The notes: generated by a model not told the origin, from the sequence alone. Shown: positions 25,663 through 34,541, counted from the first letter of the stretch. The stretch is 64,000 nucleotides of DNA from Halorubrum sp. F4 (GCF_027257195.1 NZ_JAPDFS010000001.1:827099-891098); one strand, 5' to 3'. Numbers and translations are program-made.

Positions 25663-26703
25663 ATGCGCGCAGCCAGACTCCACGAGTACACGGACGACAT
25701 GACCGAGGGGCTCACGATCGACGAGGTCGACCGTCCGGAGGCGACGGGCGCGAGCGACGTGATCGTCGAGGTCGAGGGGGCGGGGTGGTGTCAGACAGAC
25801 AACCACATAATCGAGGGGATGTGGGAGGAGTACGTCCCCCAGGATCTCCCGATGACGCTCGGCCACGAGAACGCCGGGACGGTCGTCGAGACGGGCGAGG
25901 ACGTCGGGATCGTCTCCGAGGGCGACCCGGTCATCTGTCATCCGGTTCAGACCTGTGGCACCTGTCGACCCTGTCGGCTCGGCGAGACGATGTACTGCGA
26001 GAACGACGCGTTCAACGGACTCACCACCGACGGCGGCTTCGCCGACTACCTCCACACGAGCGAGCGCTCGGTGATCCCGCTGCCGACCGGCGTCGAGCCG
26101 GTCGACATCGCCCCGCACGCGGACGCTGGGATCACGGCGTATCACGCAGCAAAGAAGGCGGTAAGCGAGTTGAACCCCGGCGACCACGCGGTCGTCATCG
26201 GGGTCGGCGGGCTGGGCCACATCGGTCTCCAGTGTCTCGATGCGATGAGCGCGGCCCGGATCACCGCGGTCGACCTCAAGGAGTCCGCGCTCGACCTCGC
26301 GGAGGGGTACGGCGCCGACCACGTGGTCAACCCGGGCGAGGCGGACGTGCGCGAGGAGCTCGACGGGATCACCGACGGGACGGGCGCGACACAGGTCCTC
26401 GACTTCGTCGGCGAGGACGTGACCACGGCGTACGCCCCGGACATCACCGCCGCCGGTGGCGACCACCACGTCATCGGCTACGGCGGCCACGTCCACGAAC
26501 CGGCCCAGGCACTCGTGAACGGCGAGTTCTCGTTCGTCGGTAACATCGTCGGCCGCTACGCTGAGCTCCAGGAACTCGTCGCGCTCGTGGAGCAGGGCGA
26601 CGTCGACCTCCACACGAGCCGGTACGATCTCGGCGAGGTCAACGCGGTCGCCGAGAAGCTCGAACACGGGGAGATCGACGGCCGAGCCGTCATCACGCCC
26701 TGA
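25663..26703 (+). CDS. Zinc-dependent NAD(P) alcohol dehydrogenase
   Basis: 346 aa from ATG 25663, a start chosen because a TATA box lies 29 bp before it and upstream residues are not family-like. Medium-chain dehydrogenase: catalytic zinc ligands C43 (GWCQTDNH) and H68-E69 (GHEN), structural zinc cysteines in CGTCRPCRLGETMYC at about 98-112, and a Rossmann motif GVGGLGHIG at about 180-188. It interconverts an alcohol and an aldehyde or ketone in the cytoplasm; the substrate is unknown. Monocistronic. Confidence 0.93.
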   Translation: MRAARLHEYTDDMTEGLTIDEVDRPEATGASDVIVEVEGAGWCQTDNHIIEGMWEEYVPQDLPMTLGHENAGTVVETGEDVGIVSEGDPVICHPVQTCGTCRPCRLGETMYCENDAFNGLTTDGGFADYLHTSERSVIPLPTGVEPVDIAPHADAGITAYHAAKKAVSELNPGDHAVVIGVGGLGHIGLQCLDAMSAARITAVDLKESALDLAEGYGADHVVNPGEADVREELDGITDGTGATQVLDFVGEDVTTAYAPDITAAGGDHHVIGYGGHVHEPAQALVNGEFSFVGNIVGRYAELQELVALVEQGDVDLHTSRYDLGEVNAVAEKLEHGEIDGRAVITP

Positions 26704-26775
26704 GCGGGAACGGGAGACTCAAGTCGGCGTTTCACCCTCGAGAAGAGCTATACGGTGCGTCGTTCACATTCGAGC

Positions 26776-27258
26776 ATGGACACGATCCCCGCCCGTTGGT
26801 CCGACCTCTCGGCGTCCGGACGCTGGTCGATTCTTGCGGGCGGCTACACGTTCGCCTGTGCCACGTTCACGGCGGTCCTGCTCTCCGACATGCTCGGGCT
26901 CTTCGCCGAAGTGATCGGCCTCCCGGCGGCTCTCTCGATGGCCATCCTCGCGAGTCCCGCGCTCGTCGCGGGCGCGGGATTCTGGTGGCTGCTCGTCGAA
27001 CGATCGGGGACCTACGCGTACCATCGTGGAGCCGCGTTCGGGCTGCTCACCGCGCTCGCCACCGGAACCGTGTGGACGGGTCGTTTCGTGGTCGTCTGGG
27101 GCGTCGAGATGCTCACGGCGGGCCCCGTCCCGCTGTTGGTCGGGTTCACGCTCGGCGTGACCGCCGTCGCGGGGGCACTCGTCGGTCTCCCGATCACGTA
27201 CGCCCGCCGCCGGAACGAGGCACGCCCCGACGCCGCCGCGACCGCTAACTCCTTGTGA
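26776..27258 (+). CDS. Four-helix membrane protein of unknown function
   Basis: 160 aa from ATG 26776, supported by a TATA-like CTATAC about 27 bp upstream (a GTG at 26755 would precede the transcript). Four hydrophobic helices at about 18-42, 48-75, 82-104 and 110-135, with an Arg-rich cytoplasmic tail. No motif is recognised. It lies 22 nt before the pyruvate dehydrogenase E1-alpha gene, so the two may be co-transcribed by chance or function. Confidence 0.7.
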   Translation: MDTIPARWSDLSASGRWSILAGGYTFACATFTAVLLSDMLGLFAEVIGLPAALSMAILASPALVAGAGFWWLLVERSGTYAYHRGAAFGLLTALATGTVWTGRFVVVWGVEMLTAGPVPLLVGFTLGVTAVAGALVGLPITYARRRNEARPDAAATANSL

Positions 27259-27280
27259 CTGCGGACCACACCGGTGGCGC

Positions 27281-28438
27281 ATGGACGAGACCGGCGACGA
27301 CGCCGTCGATCCCCTCGCCGACGAGGACGTCTACCGGGTGCTCGGGCCGAACGGGATCCCCCTCCCGGACGCGACCGTTCCGGACCTGTCGGACGAGACG
27401 TTTCTGGCGATCTACCGCGACATGGTCACGACCCGGCGGTTCGACGAGCGCGCGGTCAGCCTCCAGCGGCAGGGACGAATGGGGACGTACGCGCCGTGCG
27501 CGGGCCAGGAGGGGTCGGCGGTCGGCTCCACCCACGCGCTCCGCGACCGCGACCTGGTAAGCTACCAGTACCGCGAGCACGGGGCGATCGTCGTCCGCGA
27601 CCTCCTCGCCGAGTACCTCCCCTACTGGATGGGCCACGAGGCCGGGACGGCGGCGATCGCCGAGGGGAACGTCTTCCCGCTGAACATCGGGATCGCGGCG
27701 CACCTCCCGCACGCGGTCGGGGCGTCGTGGGCGTTCGACTACCGCGACGAGGACCGCGTGGTCGCCTGCCACTTCGGCGACGGCGCGACGAGCGAGGGGG
27801 ACTTCCACGAGGCGATGAACTTCGCCGGCGTCTTCGACACGCCGACCCTGTTCTGTTGTCACAACAACGGCTGGGCGATCTCGGTCCCGCGCGAGCGCCA
27901 GACCGCGAGCGCGACGTTCGCCGCGAAGGCGAGCGCCTACGGCTTCGAGGGCGTCCGCGTCGACGGGATGGATCCCCTCGCGAGCTACGCCGTCACCCGG
28001 GCGGCGGCAGAGCGCGCGCGGAACGCGGACGGGGAGGGGGACGGAGGGGAGACACCCTCCGACGGCCCGCCGGCCCGTCCGACGCTCGTCGAGTTCGTCG
28101 AGTACCGGTACGGAGCACACACCACCGCCGACGACCCCACCGCCTACCGCGCCGACGACGCGGTCGATCCCTGGCGGGCGATCGACCCGATCGACCGCAT
28201 GGAGACGTTCCTCCGGGAGACCGGACGGATCGACGACGAGGGCGTCGCGGCGGCCCGCGACCGCGCCGACGACGTCGTCGCCGACGCGATCGATGCGGCG
28301 GAGGCGGTCGAGCCCGATCCGGCCGCGATGTTCGATCACGCCTACGCCGACCCCCCGCCCGAGCTCCGTCGCCAGCGCGACGAACTGCTCGCGGCGGTCG
28401 AGGAACACGGCGAGGAGGCGTTCGACCTCGGGGAGTAG
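27281..28438 (+). CDS. Thiamine-diphosphate dehydrogenase E1 alpha subunit (pyruvate/2-oxoacid type)
   Basis: 385 aa. The thiamine diphosphate-binding motif GDG...NN is present at about 166-197 (GDGATSEGDFHEA ... HNN), with the E1-alpha stretches YQYREHG and GSNVF-like EGNVFPLNIGIAAHLPHA. The C-terminus contains the acidic heterodimer helix region. E1-alpha needs a beta subunit and E2/E3 partners, but none is adjacent. Haloarchaea carry several 2-oxoacid dehydrogenase-like clusters of unclear substrate, so this orphan copy may pair with subunits elsewhere. A pyruvate substrate is a guess from overall similarity. Confidence 0.85.
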   Translation: MDETGDDAVDPLADEDVYRVLGPNGIPLPDATVPDLSDETFLAIYRDMVTTRRFDERAVSLQRQGRMGTYAPCAGQEGSAVGSTHALRDRDLVSYQYREHGAIVVRDLLAEYLPYWMGHEAGTAAIAEGNVFPLNIGIAAHLPHAVGASWAFDYRDEDRVVACHFGDGATSEGDFHEAMNFAGVFDTPTLFCCHNNGWAISVPRERQTASATFAAKASAYGFEGVRVDGMDPLASYAVTRAAAERARNADGEGDGGETPSDGPPARPTLVEFVEYRYGAHTTADDPTAYRADDAVDPWRAIDPIDRMETFLRETGRIDDEGVAAARDRADDVVADAIDAAEAVEPDPAAMFDHAYADPPPELRRQRDELLAAVEEHGEEAFDLGE

Positions 28439-28532
28439 CTTCCGGGAACCCCGCCACCGACCCGGTCGTCACCCGGTATCGATTCGCCCGCCTCCCGCGG
28501 GGTTTTTGCCCGCCGGTCTCCCGGTAGCGGAT

Positions 28533-29294
28533 ATGCGCATCGAGAACAGCTTCATTCCGGTCGAGGGGGTCGGCGAGACCACGGAGCGCCGGCTCTGGGA
28601 GCGGGGCGTCCACACGTGGGACGAGTTCGATCCCGCCGTCGACGTCGCGGGCGTCGGCTCGACCACCGCCGACCGGATCGAGTCGTTCATCGCGGAGGCA
28701 CGGACCCGCCTCGACGACGGCGACGCGGCGTACTTCGACCGACGGTTCCCGAGCGGGGAGCGCTGGCGCCTCTACGAGGACTTCCGTGAGGGTACCTGCT
28801 TCTTCGACATCGAGACCACCGGCCTCGACGAGCACCGCGACCGGGTCACGACCGTCAGCTTCCATCAGGACGGCGAGACGACGACGCTCGTGGCCGGCGA
28901 CGACCTCACCGCCGCCCGGCTCCGCAAGCGGTTCCGCGAGGCCGACCTCCTGGCGACGTTCAACGGGGCGCGCTTCGACGTGCCGTTCCTCGAGACCTCC
29001 TTCGGGATCGAGGTCGACACGCCGCACCTGGACCTGATGTACCCCTGTAAGCGGATCGGGCTCTCGGGCGGGCTGAAGCCGATCGAAAAGCAGCTCGGCA
29101 TCGACCGCGACCGCCCGGACATCTCCGGCCGCGACGCGGTCCGGCTGTGGCACCAGTACGAGCGCGGCGACGAGGACGCCCTGGACACCCTCGTCTCGTA
29201 CAATCGGGAGGACACGGAGAACCTTCGGACGCTCGCCGACACGGTCTGTGAGTCGCTTCACCGCGACGTGTTCTCGCCGGCCGTCGGCGAGTAA
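28533..29294 (+). CDS. HhH plus DEDD-type RNase H-fold exonuclease
   Basis: 253 aa from ATG 28533; a TATA-like GTTTTTG lies about 30 bp upstream. Residues 5-55 form helix-hairpin-helix-like elements (VEGVGETTERRLWERG and VAGVGSTTADRIE). The exonuclease domain has motif I FFDIETTGLD (D92, E94), motif II with D149 (NGARFD), and motif III Y223-N-R-E-D227, a DEDDy arrangement. It resembles the YprB/RNase_H_2 family, probably a 3'-5' nuclease acting on DNA or RNA in repair or processing. The substrate is not known. It is convergent with the bactofilin-like gene, with 1 nt between stops. Confidence 0.85.
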   Translation: MRIENSFIPVEGVGETTERRLWERGVHTWDEFDPAVDVAGVGSTTADRIESFIAEARTRLDDGDAAYFDRRFPSGERWRLYEDFREGTCFFDIETTGLDEHRDRVTTVSFHQDGETTTLVAGDDLTAARLRKRFREADLLATFNGARFDVPFLETSFGIEVDTPHLDLMYPCKRIGLSGGLKPIEKQLGIDRDRPDISGRDAVRLWHQYERGDEDALDTLVSYNREDTENLRTLADTVCESLHRDVFSPAVGE

Positions 29295-29295
29295 G

Positions 29296-30591
29296 TCAGG
29301 CCGTCTCGTTCGGGAGGTTCTCGGCGGTGCTCTCGTCGTCCGTCCCGGTCTCCGCGTTCTCGTCGTCCGGCTCGGTTCGCTCTCCGTCCGTCCCGTCCGA
29401 CTCCGCGTCCGTGATCGTCGCGTGGAGCGGGCCCACGCCCTGCTCGGGGCTGTCGGCGTCGTCGTCGGACGCCCCGTCGACGGGTTCCGAACCGTCGCCC
29501 CCGGTTTCGTCAGGGTCCTCGCCGTCGGTGTCGTCTCCATCGTTACTCGCGTCGTCCCCGTCGCTACTCGCGTCGTCCCCGCCCGAGTCGTCAGTATCGG
29601 CGGCGTCCGAATCGTCGTCGGTGTCGATGCCCGTGGCGCCGTCGGCGTCGGCACTGTCGTCGGTTTCGTCGTCCGCCGTGGTCGCTCCGTGGTCTTCGTC
29701 GTCCGCCGTGGTCGCTTCATGGTTCGCGACCGACTGGACCAACTTCATCTCGCCGCGGGCACGCAGCGAGCCGTCGATCTCCGCGCCGTCGTGGATCACG
29801 AGGTCGCCGGCGGAGACGTCGCCGCGGACGTGCGCGCCCGCCTCGATCGTGACCGTACCGCCCCGGGTGGTCACGTCGCCGTGGATCGTGGTGTCGGCAC
29901 CGACCGCGACGTCCTCGCGGGCGCGCAGCGAGCCGAACACCTCGTTGCGCTCGCCGACCGTGACCGACTCCGCGCGGAGGTTGCCGTGGAGTCGGCAGTC
30001 GTCGCCGACGACGGCGGGCGTCGAGACGCGCCAGGCGTCGTCGGAGACCTCGGCTCCGCGGGGGACGAGAAGCGGGTCTCGAACGTCGTCGCCGTCCGCG
30101 AGCGCCTCCGCGAGCTCGTCGGCCGCGTCGGTCTCGCCGACCCGAAACAGCTGGGAGAGCACGATGAAGTAGAAGACGAGCGCGGGGACGGGGTTCCGGA
30201 TGACGATCCAGCCGTTGGCCTCGAACCCCTCCTCGATGTCCACGTCGTCGCCGATGTCGAGGTCGCCGGAGACCATGAGTCGGCCGGTGACGGTCACGCG
30301 CTCGCCGAGGTAGGCGTCCTCGCCCACGAGGACGTTGCCGTCGACGGAACACCAGGTGTCGAGCCGGCAGTCGCCGTCCGCCTCGATGTCGTCGCCGACG
30401 TCGACGCGCTCGCCGACCGCGACGTTGCGGCCGCGGATCCCGAACTCGACGGTCGACTGGCCGCCCACGAGCACGTCGCCGTCGACGACCACGTCGTGCT
30501 CCTCGACGGTGGTCCCCGACGGAACCGAGAGCTCGTCTATCGGACCGTTCCCCCTCAGTGACACACCCGTGGGAAGTCCCCCGGGAGACAT
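29296..30591 (-). CDS. Bactofilin-like polymer-forming protein with long acidic tail
   Basis: 431 aa. Residues about 20-110 and 185-300 are rows of short beta repeats (V.V.GDV.VG......I.G) typical of polymer-forming cytoskeletal (bactofilin) beta-helices. They are interrupted by a hydrophobic segment around 130-150 that could touch the membrane. Residues about 305-431 are an almost purely acidic Asp/Ser/Thr/Gly tail, likely unfolded. Bactofilins polymerise without nucleotide and place envelope enzymes. Whether this one works with the tubulin-like operon of the same window is unknown. Confidence 0.78.
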   Translation of the reverse strand: MSPGGLPTGVSLRGNGPIDELSVPSGTTVEEHDVVVDGDVLVGGQSTVEFGIRGRNVAVGERVDVGDDIEADGDCRLDTWCSVDGNVLVGEDAYLGERVTVTGRLMVSGDLDIGDDVDIEEGFEANGWIVIRNPVPALVFYFIVLSQLFRVGETDAADELAEALADGDDVRDPLLVPRGAEVSDDAWRVSTPAVVGDDCRLHGNLRAESVTVGERNEVFGSLRAREDVAVGADTTIHGDVTTRGGTVTIEAGAHVRGDVSAGDLVIHDGAEIDGSLRARGEMKLVQSVANHEATTADDEDHGATTADDETDDSADADGATGIDTDDDSDAADTDDSGGDDASSDGDDASNDGDDTDGEDPDETGGDGSEPVDGASDDDADSPEQGVGPLHATITDAESDGTDGERTEPDDENAETGTDDESTAENLPNETA

Positions 30592-30740
30592 AAACGATAG
30601 GGGGGCGTCGGACGCTCGTCGGACGGACCTCGGTCCCTCCCGGACGGAGATCCGCTCGAACTCGAACCGATGCGTGTGGATCGCTCCCGATGCGGCCCAC
30701 GGTCACCGACCTTTTCAACGCCGGTCCCGAATCCGGCGCC

Positions 30741-30917
30741 ATGGGATTCGGATCGTACGACGAGAGCGAACAGGGGAGCCAGGACGTCGACACGGACGAA
30801 GACGGGGCGGTGAACGTCCACGAGCACGACCACGACGGCGACGTCTCCGTGGAGGGCGACGCCGACACCGACGAACTGGTCGATCGGCTCGGCGCGATGA
30901 AGAACGACGACGAGTGA
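30741..30917 (+). CDS. Small haloarchaeal protein, DUF5786-like
   Basis: 58 aa from ATG 30741; a TATA-like CTTTTC lies about 29 bp upstream. It begins MGFGSYDESEQ, a stretch I recognise as a hallmark of the haloarchaeal DUF5786 family, followed by a His/Asp cluster (HEHDHDGD) and a short helix (TDELVDRLGAMK). The His/Asp cluster might bind a metal. The function is unknown. Its 3' end, including the stop, is duplicated just downstream. Confidence 0.82.
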   Translation: MGFGSYDESEQGSQDVDTDEDGAVNVHEHDHDGDVSVEGDADTDELVDRLGAMKNDDE

Positions 30918-30965
30918 CGAGGACGGCGACGCGGAGTACGGGGACGACGAGTGACGAGGACGGCG
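30906..30965. repeat. 23-bp direct repeat at the 3' end of the DUF5786-like gene
   Basis: Copies at 30906-30928 and 30943-30965 (period 37) begin with GACGACGAGTGACGAGG. The first contains the TGA stop of the gene, as in the MATE-gene repeat at 11754. Confidence 0.8.
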
Positions 30966-31014
30966 GCGAGGTGCGGGTCACGTCCCTTTTATCGGTCGAC
31001 GGGCTACACCGACC

Positions 31015-31212
31015 ATGAGCACGGAGCTGACGTTCAACGAGGACGGCGTCGACGTCGTCTACGAGGGGACCGAGTTCGAACTCGAGAAGACGCTGATAGA
31101 GGAGGCCACGGGGAAGGGGTACCGCGACGTGACCGACCACGAGGTCCTCCAGATCGTCGCCGAGGAGCCGGACATCGACGGCGAGCCGGTCCGGATCGGC
31201 GACGTGTTGTAG
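31015..31212 (+). CDS. Small haloarchaeal protein, DUF5800-like
   Basis: 65 aa; a strong TATA box (CCCTTTTA, 30984-30991) lies about 28 bp before the ATG, so the mRNA is leaderless. Sequence features VDVVYEGTEFELEK and ATGKGY.DVTDHEVL are typical of the DUF5800 family as I recall it. No known function. It directly precedes the RNase P p30 gene by 47 nt and may be transcribed into it. Confidence 0.82.
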   Translation: MSTELTFNEDGVDVVYEGTEFELEKTLIEEATGKGYRDVTDHEVLQIVAEEPDIDGEPVRIGDVL

Positions 31213-31259
31213 CCGTCCAAAGCGCAACGCCGATACCGCGGGCCCCCGAATCGCCGGGC

Positions 31260-32000
31260 ATGTACGAGGCGGTCCACGCGTATCCCGACGGCGACGCCAC
31301 CGTCGCGAGACAGGCCATGACCGCGGCGCGATACGGCTACGACGGGATCGTCGTCCGGACGCGGGCCGCACTGGAGTCGGGCGATGGGGATGAAACTGGA
31401 GACGAAAACGCCCCGATGACCGATCCCGCCGCGATCGCCGACGAGTACGGGGTCGACGTCGTCGATGCGGTCGAGATCGACGCCGACGGACCGACCGCCG
31501 CGTCGGGGGCCGTCGGAAACCGTCGCGCCGACCACGCCGTCGTCTGCGTCGTCGGGGGCGACGATCGCCTGAACCGGTACGCGGTCGAGGAGCCGCGCGT
31601 CGACGTGCTCGCGAGACCGAACGCCGGCGGCGGCGGGTTCAACCACGTCCTCGCGAAGGCCGCCCGCGACAACGAGGTCCACGTCGAGTTCGACCTCGGG
31701 CCGGTCCTCCGGGAGACGGGGGGAGACCGCGTCCGGGCGCTCGCCGACCTCCGGAAGCTCCGCGAGATCGTGACCTACTACGACGCCCCACACGTCGTCA
31801 GCACGAACGCCGGCTCCCACCTCGAACTGCGCGCGCCTCGCGAGCTCGTCGCCGTCGCCGCGGAGGCGGGGTTCGACCCCGAATGGATCCGCGAGGGCCT
31901 TCGCGCGTGGGGATCGATCGCGGCGCGGAACCGCGAGCGGCTCTCCGGGGACTTCATAGAGCCGGGGGTCCGACGTGGACGGTATGAAACGGAGCGTTGA
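31260..32000 (+). CDS. rnp3: RNase P protein component 3 (Rpp30)
   Basis: 246 aa from ATG 31260. It has the TIM-barrel PHP-like fold of p30, with the stretches VDVLARP (about 116-122), HVEFDLG.VLR and HVVSTNAGSHLELRAPREL that mark archaeal Rnp3. It pairs with Pop5 (rnp2, also here) to activate the RNase P RNA in tRNA 5' maturation. It overlaps the following methyltransferase start by 17 nt, in the run rnp3-methyltransferase-rnp2-psmA seen in other archaea. Confidence 0.93.
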   Translation: MYEAVHAYPDGDATVARQAMTAARYGYDGIVVRTRAALESGDGDETGDENAPMTDPAAIADEYGVDVVDAVEIDADGPTAASGAVGNRRADHAVVCVVGGDDRLNRYAVEEPRVDVLARPNAGGGGFNHVLAKAARDNEVHVEFDLGPVLRETGGDRVRALADLRKLREIVTYYDAPHVVSTNAGSHLELRAPRELVAVAAEAGFDPEWIREGLRAWGSIAARNRERLSGDFIEPGVRRGRYETER

Positions 32001-32628
32001 GGATCACGCGGCCCGCTTCTCGGAGAAGGCCGCGGAGTACGACGACTCGAAGAGCGACGAGTACCACGCCTGTGCGGACCTCGTCGTCGACTACGCCGAC
32101 CCCGGCCCCGACGACGTGGTGGCCGACCTCGGCGCGGGGACGGGGGCGATCGCGCTCGCGCTCGCGCCGAACGCGAAGTACGTCCTCGCCCGGGACATCA
32201 GCGAGGGGATGATGGAGGAGGCCCGCCGCAAGGCCTCGGAGGCCCGGATCACGAACGTCGAGTTCGCCTACGGCGAGTTCCGCGATCCCAACCTGAACGG
32301 CTCGGACCGGCCATCGGTCGACGTCGTCACCTCGAACTTCGCGCTCCACCACCTCGCCGACGACGAGAAACGCGAGGCGATCCGGGTCATGGCCGACACG
32401 GGCGCGCGGCGGGTCGTCCTCGGCGACGTGATGTTCTTCGAGGAGCCGGACCCCGACGAGCCGTTCTACAGCCCCGAGGTCGACGACCCGGCGACCGTCG
32501 GGACCCTCGCCGAGGCGTTCACGTCGGTCGGCTTCGCGGTCGTCGCGGTCGAGCGCGTCCACGACCAGGTCGGCGTGATCGTCGCCGAGCGCATCGGGTC
32601 GGGCGACGAGGTGCCCGGTGCCGAGTGA
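31984..32628 (+). CDS. Class I SAM-dependent methyltransferase between RNase P genes
   Basis: 214 aa from ATG 31984, overlapping the rnp3 end by 17 nt. SAM-binding motif I is VADLGAGTGAIAL (about 44-56), followed by the acidic loop (ARDISEGMMEEARRKA) and a motif IV-like VVTSNFALHHL. It belongs to a small-molecule or RNA methyltransferase group; its fixed place between the RNase P proteins suggests an RNA or translation-related substrate, but nothing in the sequence proves this. The next gene starts 33 nt later. Confidence 0.85.
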   Translation: MKRSVEDHAARFSEKAAEYDDSKSDEYHACADLVVDYADPGPDDVVADLGAGTGAIALALAPNAKYVLARDISEGMMEEARRKASEARITNVEFAYGEFRDPNLNGSDRPSVDVVTSNFALHHLADDEKREAIRVMADTGARRVVLGDVMFFEEPDPDEPFYSPEVDDPATVGTLAEAFTSVGFAVVAVERVHDQVGVIVAERIGSGDEVPGAE

Positions 32629-32661
32629 TCGCGAGGATCTCGCGGACGACGGGGGTAAGCC

Positions 32662-33141
32662 GTGAAACACCTCCCGAAGCACCTTCGACCGCGCTGGCGA
32701 TACCTCGCCGTGGGGATCGAGACGTGGCCGGACGTCGACCTCGGCCGCCGCGCGTTCCAGCGCGCGCTCTGGTACAGCGCCGGCAACCTCCTCGGCGACG
32801 CGGGCAGCGCCGACGCCGGTCTGAAACTGCTCTCCTTCTCGTGTTCGGGCGGTTCGGGCGAGGCGGTGGTCCGGGTTCGTCGCGGCCACGTGGAGGAGGC
32901 GCGGGCGGCGATCGCCTGCGTGGGCGCGATCGAGGGCGACCCCGTCGGGATCCGCATCCGAGGGATCTCCGGGACGGTGCGTGCCTGTGAGGAAAGATAT
33001 ATGCGTCGCGCGGCCGGCAGTTCGACACAGCGAGACGTCGCGTTCGGGGACGCCGAGCGGCCCGCGGTCGTGCGCGAGGATGCGTACGACGTGCGGGCCG
33101 GGTCGGAGTACGTCGGCGCGGCGGCGTTCGACATCGAGTGA
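32662..33141 (+). CDS. rnp2: RNase P protein component 2 (Pop5)
   Basis: 159 aa from GTG 32662. It starts with KHLPKHLRPRWRYLAVGIE, the Pop5 N-terminal signature, followed by the RRM-like fold (LWYSAGNLLGDAGSADAGLKLL, GEAVVRVRRGHVEEARAA) and a haloarchaeal C-terminal extension with an acidic end. With Rnp3 it stabilises the catalytic site of the RNase P RNA. The next gene, psmA, starts 4 nt after its stop. Confidence 0.93.
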   Translation: MKHLPKHLRPRWRYLAVGIETWPDVDLGRRAFQRALWYSAGNLLGDAGSADAGLKLLSFSCSGGSGEAVVRVRRGHVEEARAAIACVGAIEGDPVGIRIRGISGTVRACEERYMRRAAGSSTQRDVAFGDAERPAVVREDAYDVRAGSEYVGAAAFDIE

Positions 33142-33145
33142 TATC

Positions 33146-33919
33146 ATGCAGGGCCAATCCCAACAACAGGCGTACGACCGAGGAATCACCATCTTCTCTC
33201 CCGACGGCAGACTCTACCAGGTCGAGTACGCGCGGGAGGCGGTCAAACGCGGCACGGCGAGCGTCGGCATCCGCGCCGAGGACGGGGTCGTCCTCGCGGC
33301 CGACAAGCGCGCCCGCTCGCCGCTCATGGAACCGGCGAGCATCGAGAAGCTCCACAAGGCCGACGACCACGTCGGCGTCGCCAGCGCGGGGCACGTCGCC
33401 GACGCCCGCCAGCTCATCGACTTCGCGCGCCGACAGGCGCAGGTGAACCGGCTGCGCTACGGCGAGGCGATGGGGATCGAGACGCTGACGAAGACGATCA
33501 CCGACCACATCCAGCAGTACACCCAGATCGGCGGCGCACGCCCCTTCGGCGTCGCGCTCATCGTCGGCGGGATCGAGGGCGGCGAGCCTCGCCTCTTCGA
33601 GACCGATCCCTCCGGGACGCCCTACGAGTGGCAGGCGCTCTCCATCGGATCCGACCGGAGCGACCTCCGCGAGTACCTCGAGGCAGAGTACGAGGAGGGG
33701 ATCTCCACCGACGAGGCGGTCGGGCTCGCGCTCGACACCCTCGCACGGACCAACGACGACGGGCTTACGCCCGAGGGCGTCGGCGTCGCCACGATCACCG
33801 TCGACGACGAGCAGTACGCCGAGGTGCCCGCCGAGGAGCTCGAGGCGATCCTCGCCGATCGCGACCTGCTCGCGACGGACGAGGAGGACGACGAATCGAC
33901 GGACGCGGACGAGGAGTAA
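33146..33919 (+). CDS. psmA: 20S proteasome alpha subunit
   Basis: 257 aa from ATG 33146. The N-terminal alpha-type signature YDRGITIFSPDGRLYQVEYA is intact and is the gate region, followed by the Ntn-fold core with DHVGVASAGHVADARQL. The last 35 residues are an acidic tail (EEDDESTDADEE) typical of haloarchaea. It forms the outer rings of the 20S particle that the PAN ATPases dock onto. It is transcribed with RNase P genes, a linkage long noted in archaea, and a PAC2 homologue lies 11 kb away in this window. Confidence 0.96.
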   Translation: MQGQSQQQAYDRGITIFSPDGRLYQVEYAREAVKRGTASVGIRAEDGVVLAADKRARSPLMEPASIEKLHKADDHVGVASAGHVADARQLIDFARRQAQVNRLRYGEAMGIETLTKTITDHIQQYTQIGGARPFGVALIVGGIEGGEPRLFETDPSGTPYEWQALSIGSDRSDLREYLEAEYEEGISTDEAVGLALDTLARTNDDGLTPEGVGVATITVDDEQYAEVPAEELEAILADRDLLATDEEDDESTDADEE

Positions 33920-33999
33920 CGTCGGGCCGACGCGGACGGCGAGTGGTGCCGGGTGGACCCGGCCGAAACGACCATTCTTCGGGGTGCGAAAGGGGACGC

Positions 34000-34461
34000 A
34001 TGAGCGACGACGAGGCCGCACGAGACCGTGGTGGATCGAGGCTTCCGACCGGATACGAACTGCGGGAGACGACGCCGTCGGTCGACGATTTCCTCCGCCT
34101 CCGCCGGGAAGCGGGCATGAGCGACCGCTCGCGCGAGGCGATCGAGCGGGGGCTCCCGAACACGACCTACGGCGTTCACGTCGTCGAGACTGAGAGCGGA
34201 GCGGCGGTCGGGATGGCGCGGATCGTCGGTGACGGCGGGTCGGTCTTCCACGTCTCGGACATGGCCGTCGCGGAGCCCCACCAGGGACGGGGGATCGGGA
34301 CGGCGATGATGGACGCGCTCGTCGCCTGGCTCCGTGGGAACGCGCCGGACGGGACGTACGTCGATCTCCTCGCGGACGTCGACGGCTTCTACGAGCGCTG
34401 GGGGTTCGAGCCGACTGCACCCGCGTCGAGGGCGATGGAGGTCCGTACCGAGGAGCTCTGA
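34000..34461 (+). CDS. GNAT-family N-acetyltransferase
   Basis: 153 aa from ATG 34000; longer readings overlap psmA and were not used. The acetyl-CoA motif A is HQGRGIGTAMMDAL (about 91-104) after the beta-4 strand VFHVSDMAV, and the C-terminus has the FYERWGF element common in GNAT enzymes. The acceptor (amine, antibiotic or protein) is not indicated. It stands alone downstream of psmA with a 80-nt gap. Confidence 0.88.
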   Translation: MSDDEAARDRGGSRLPTGYELRETTPSVDDFLRLRREAGMSDRSREAIERGLPNTTYGVHVVETESGAAVGMARIVGDGGSVFHVSDMAVAEPHQGRGIGTAMMDALVAWLRGNAPDGTYVDLLADVDGFYERWGFEPTAPASRAMEVRTEEL

Positions 34462-34541
34462 TCGGCGTCCGAAGCGGGGAACGGTGACGAGGACCCGAAC
34501 CGGGAACCCGTGAGTCCGTTCGCGCTCGGGTCGGGAGAGTT

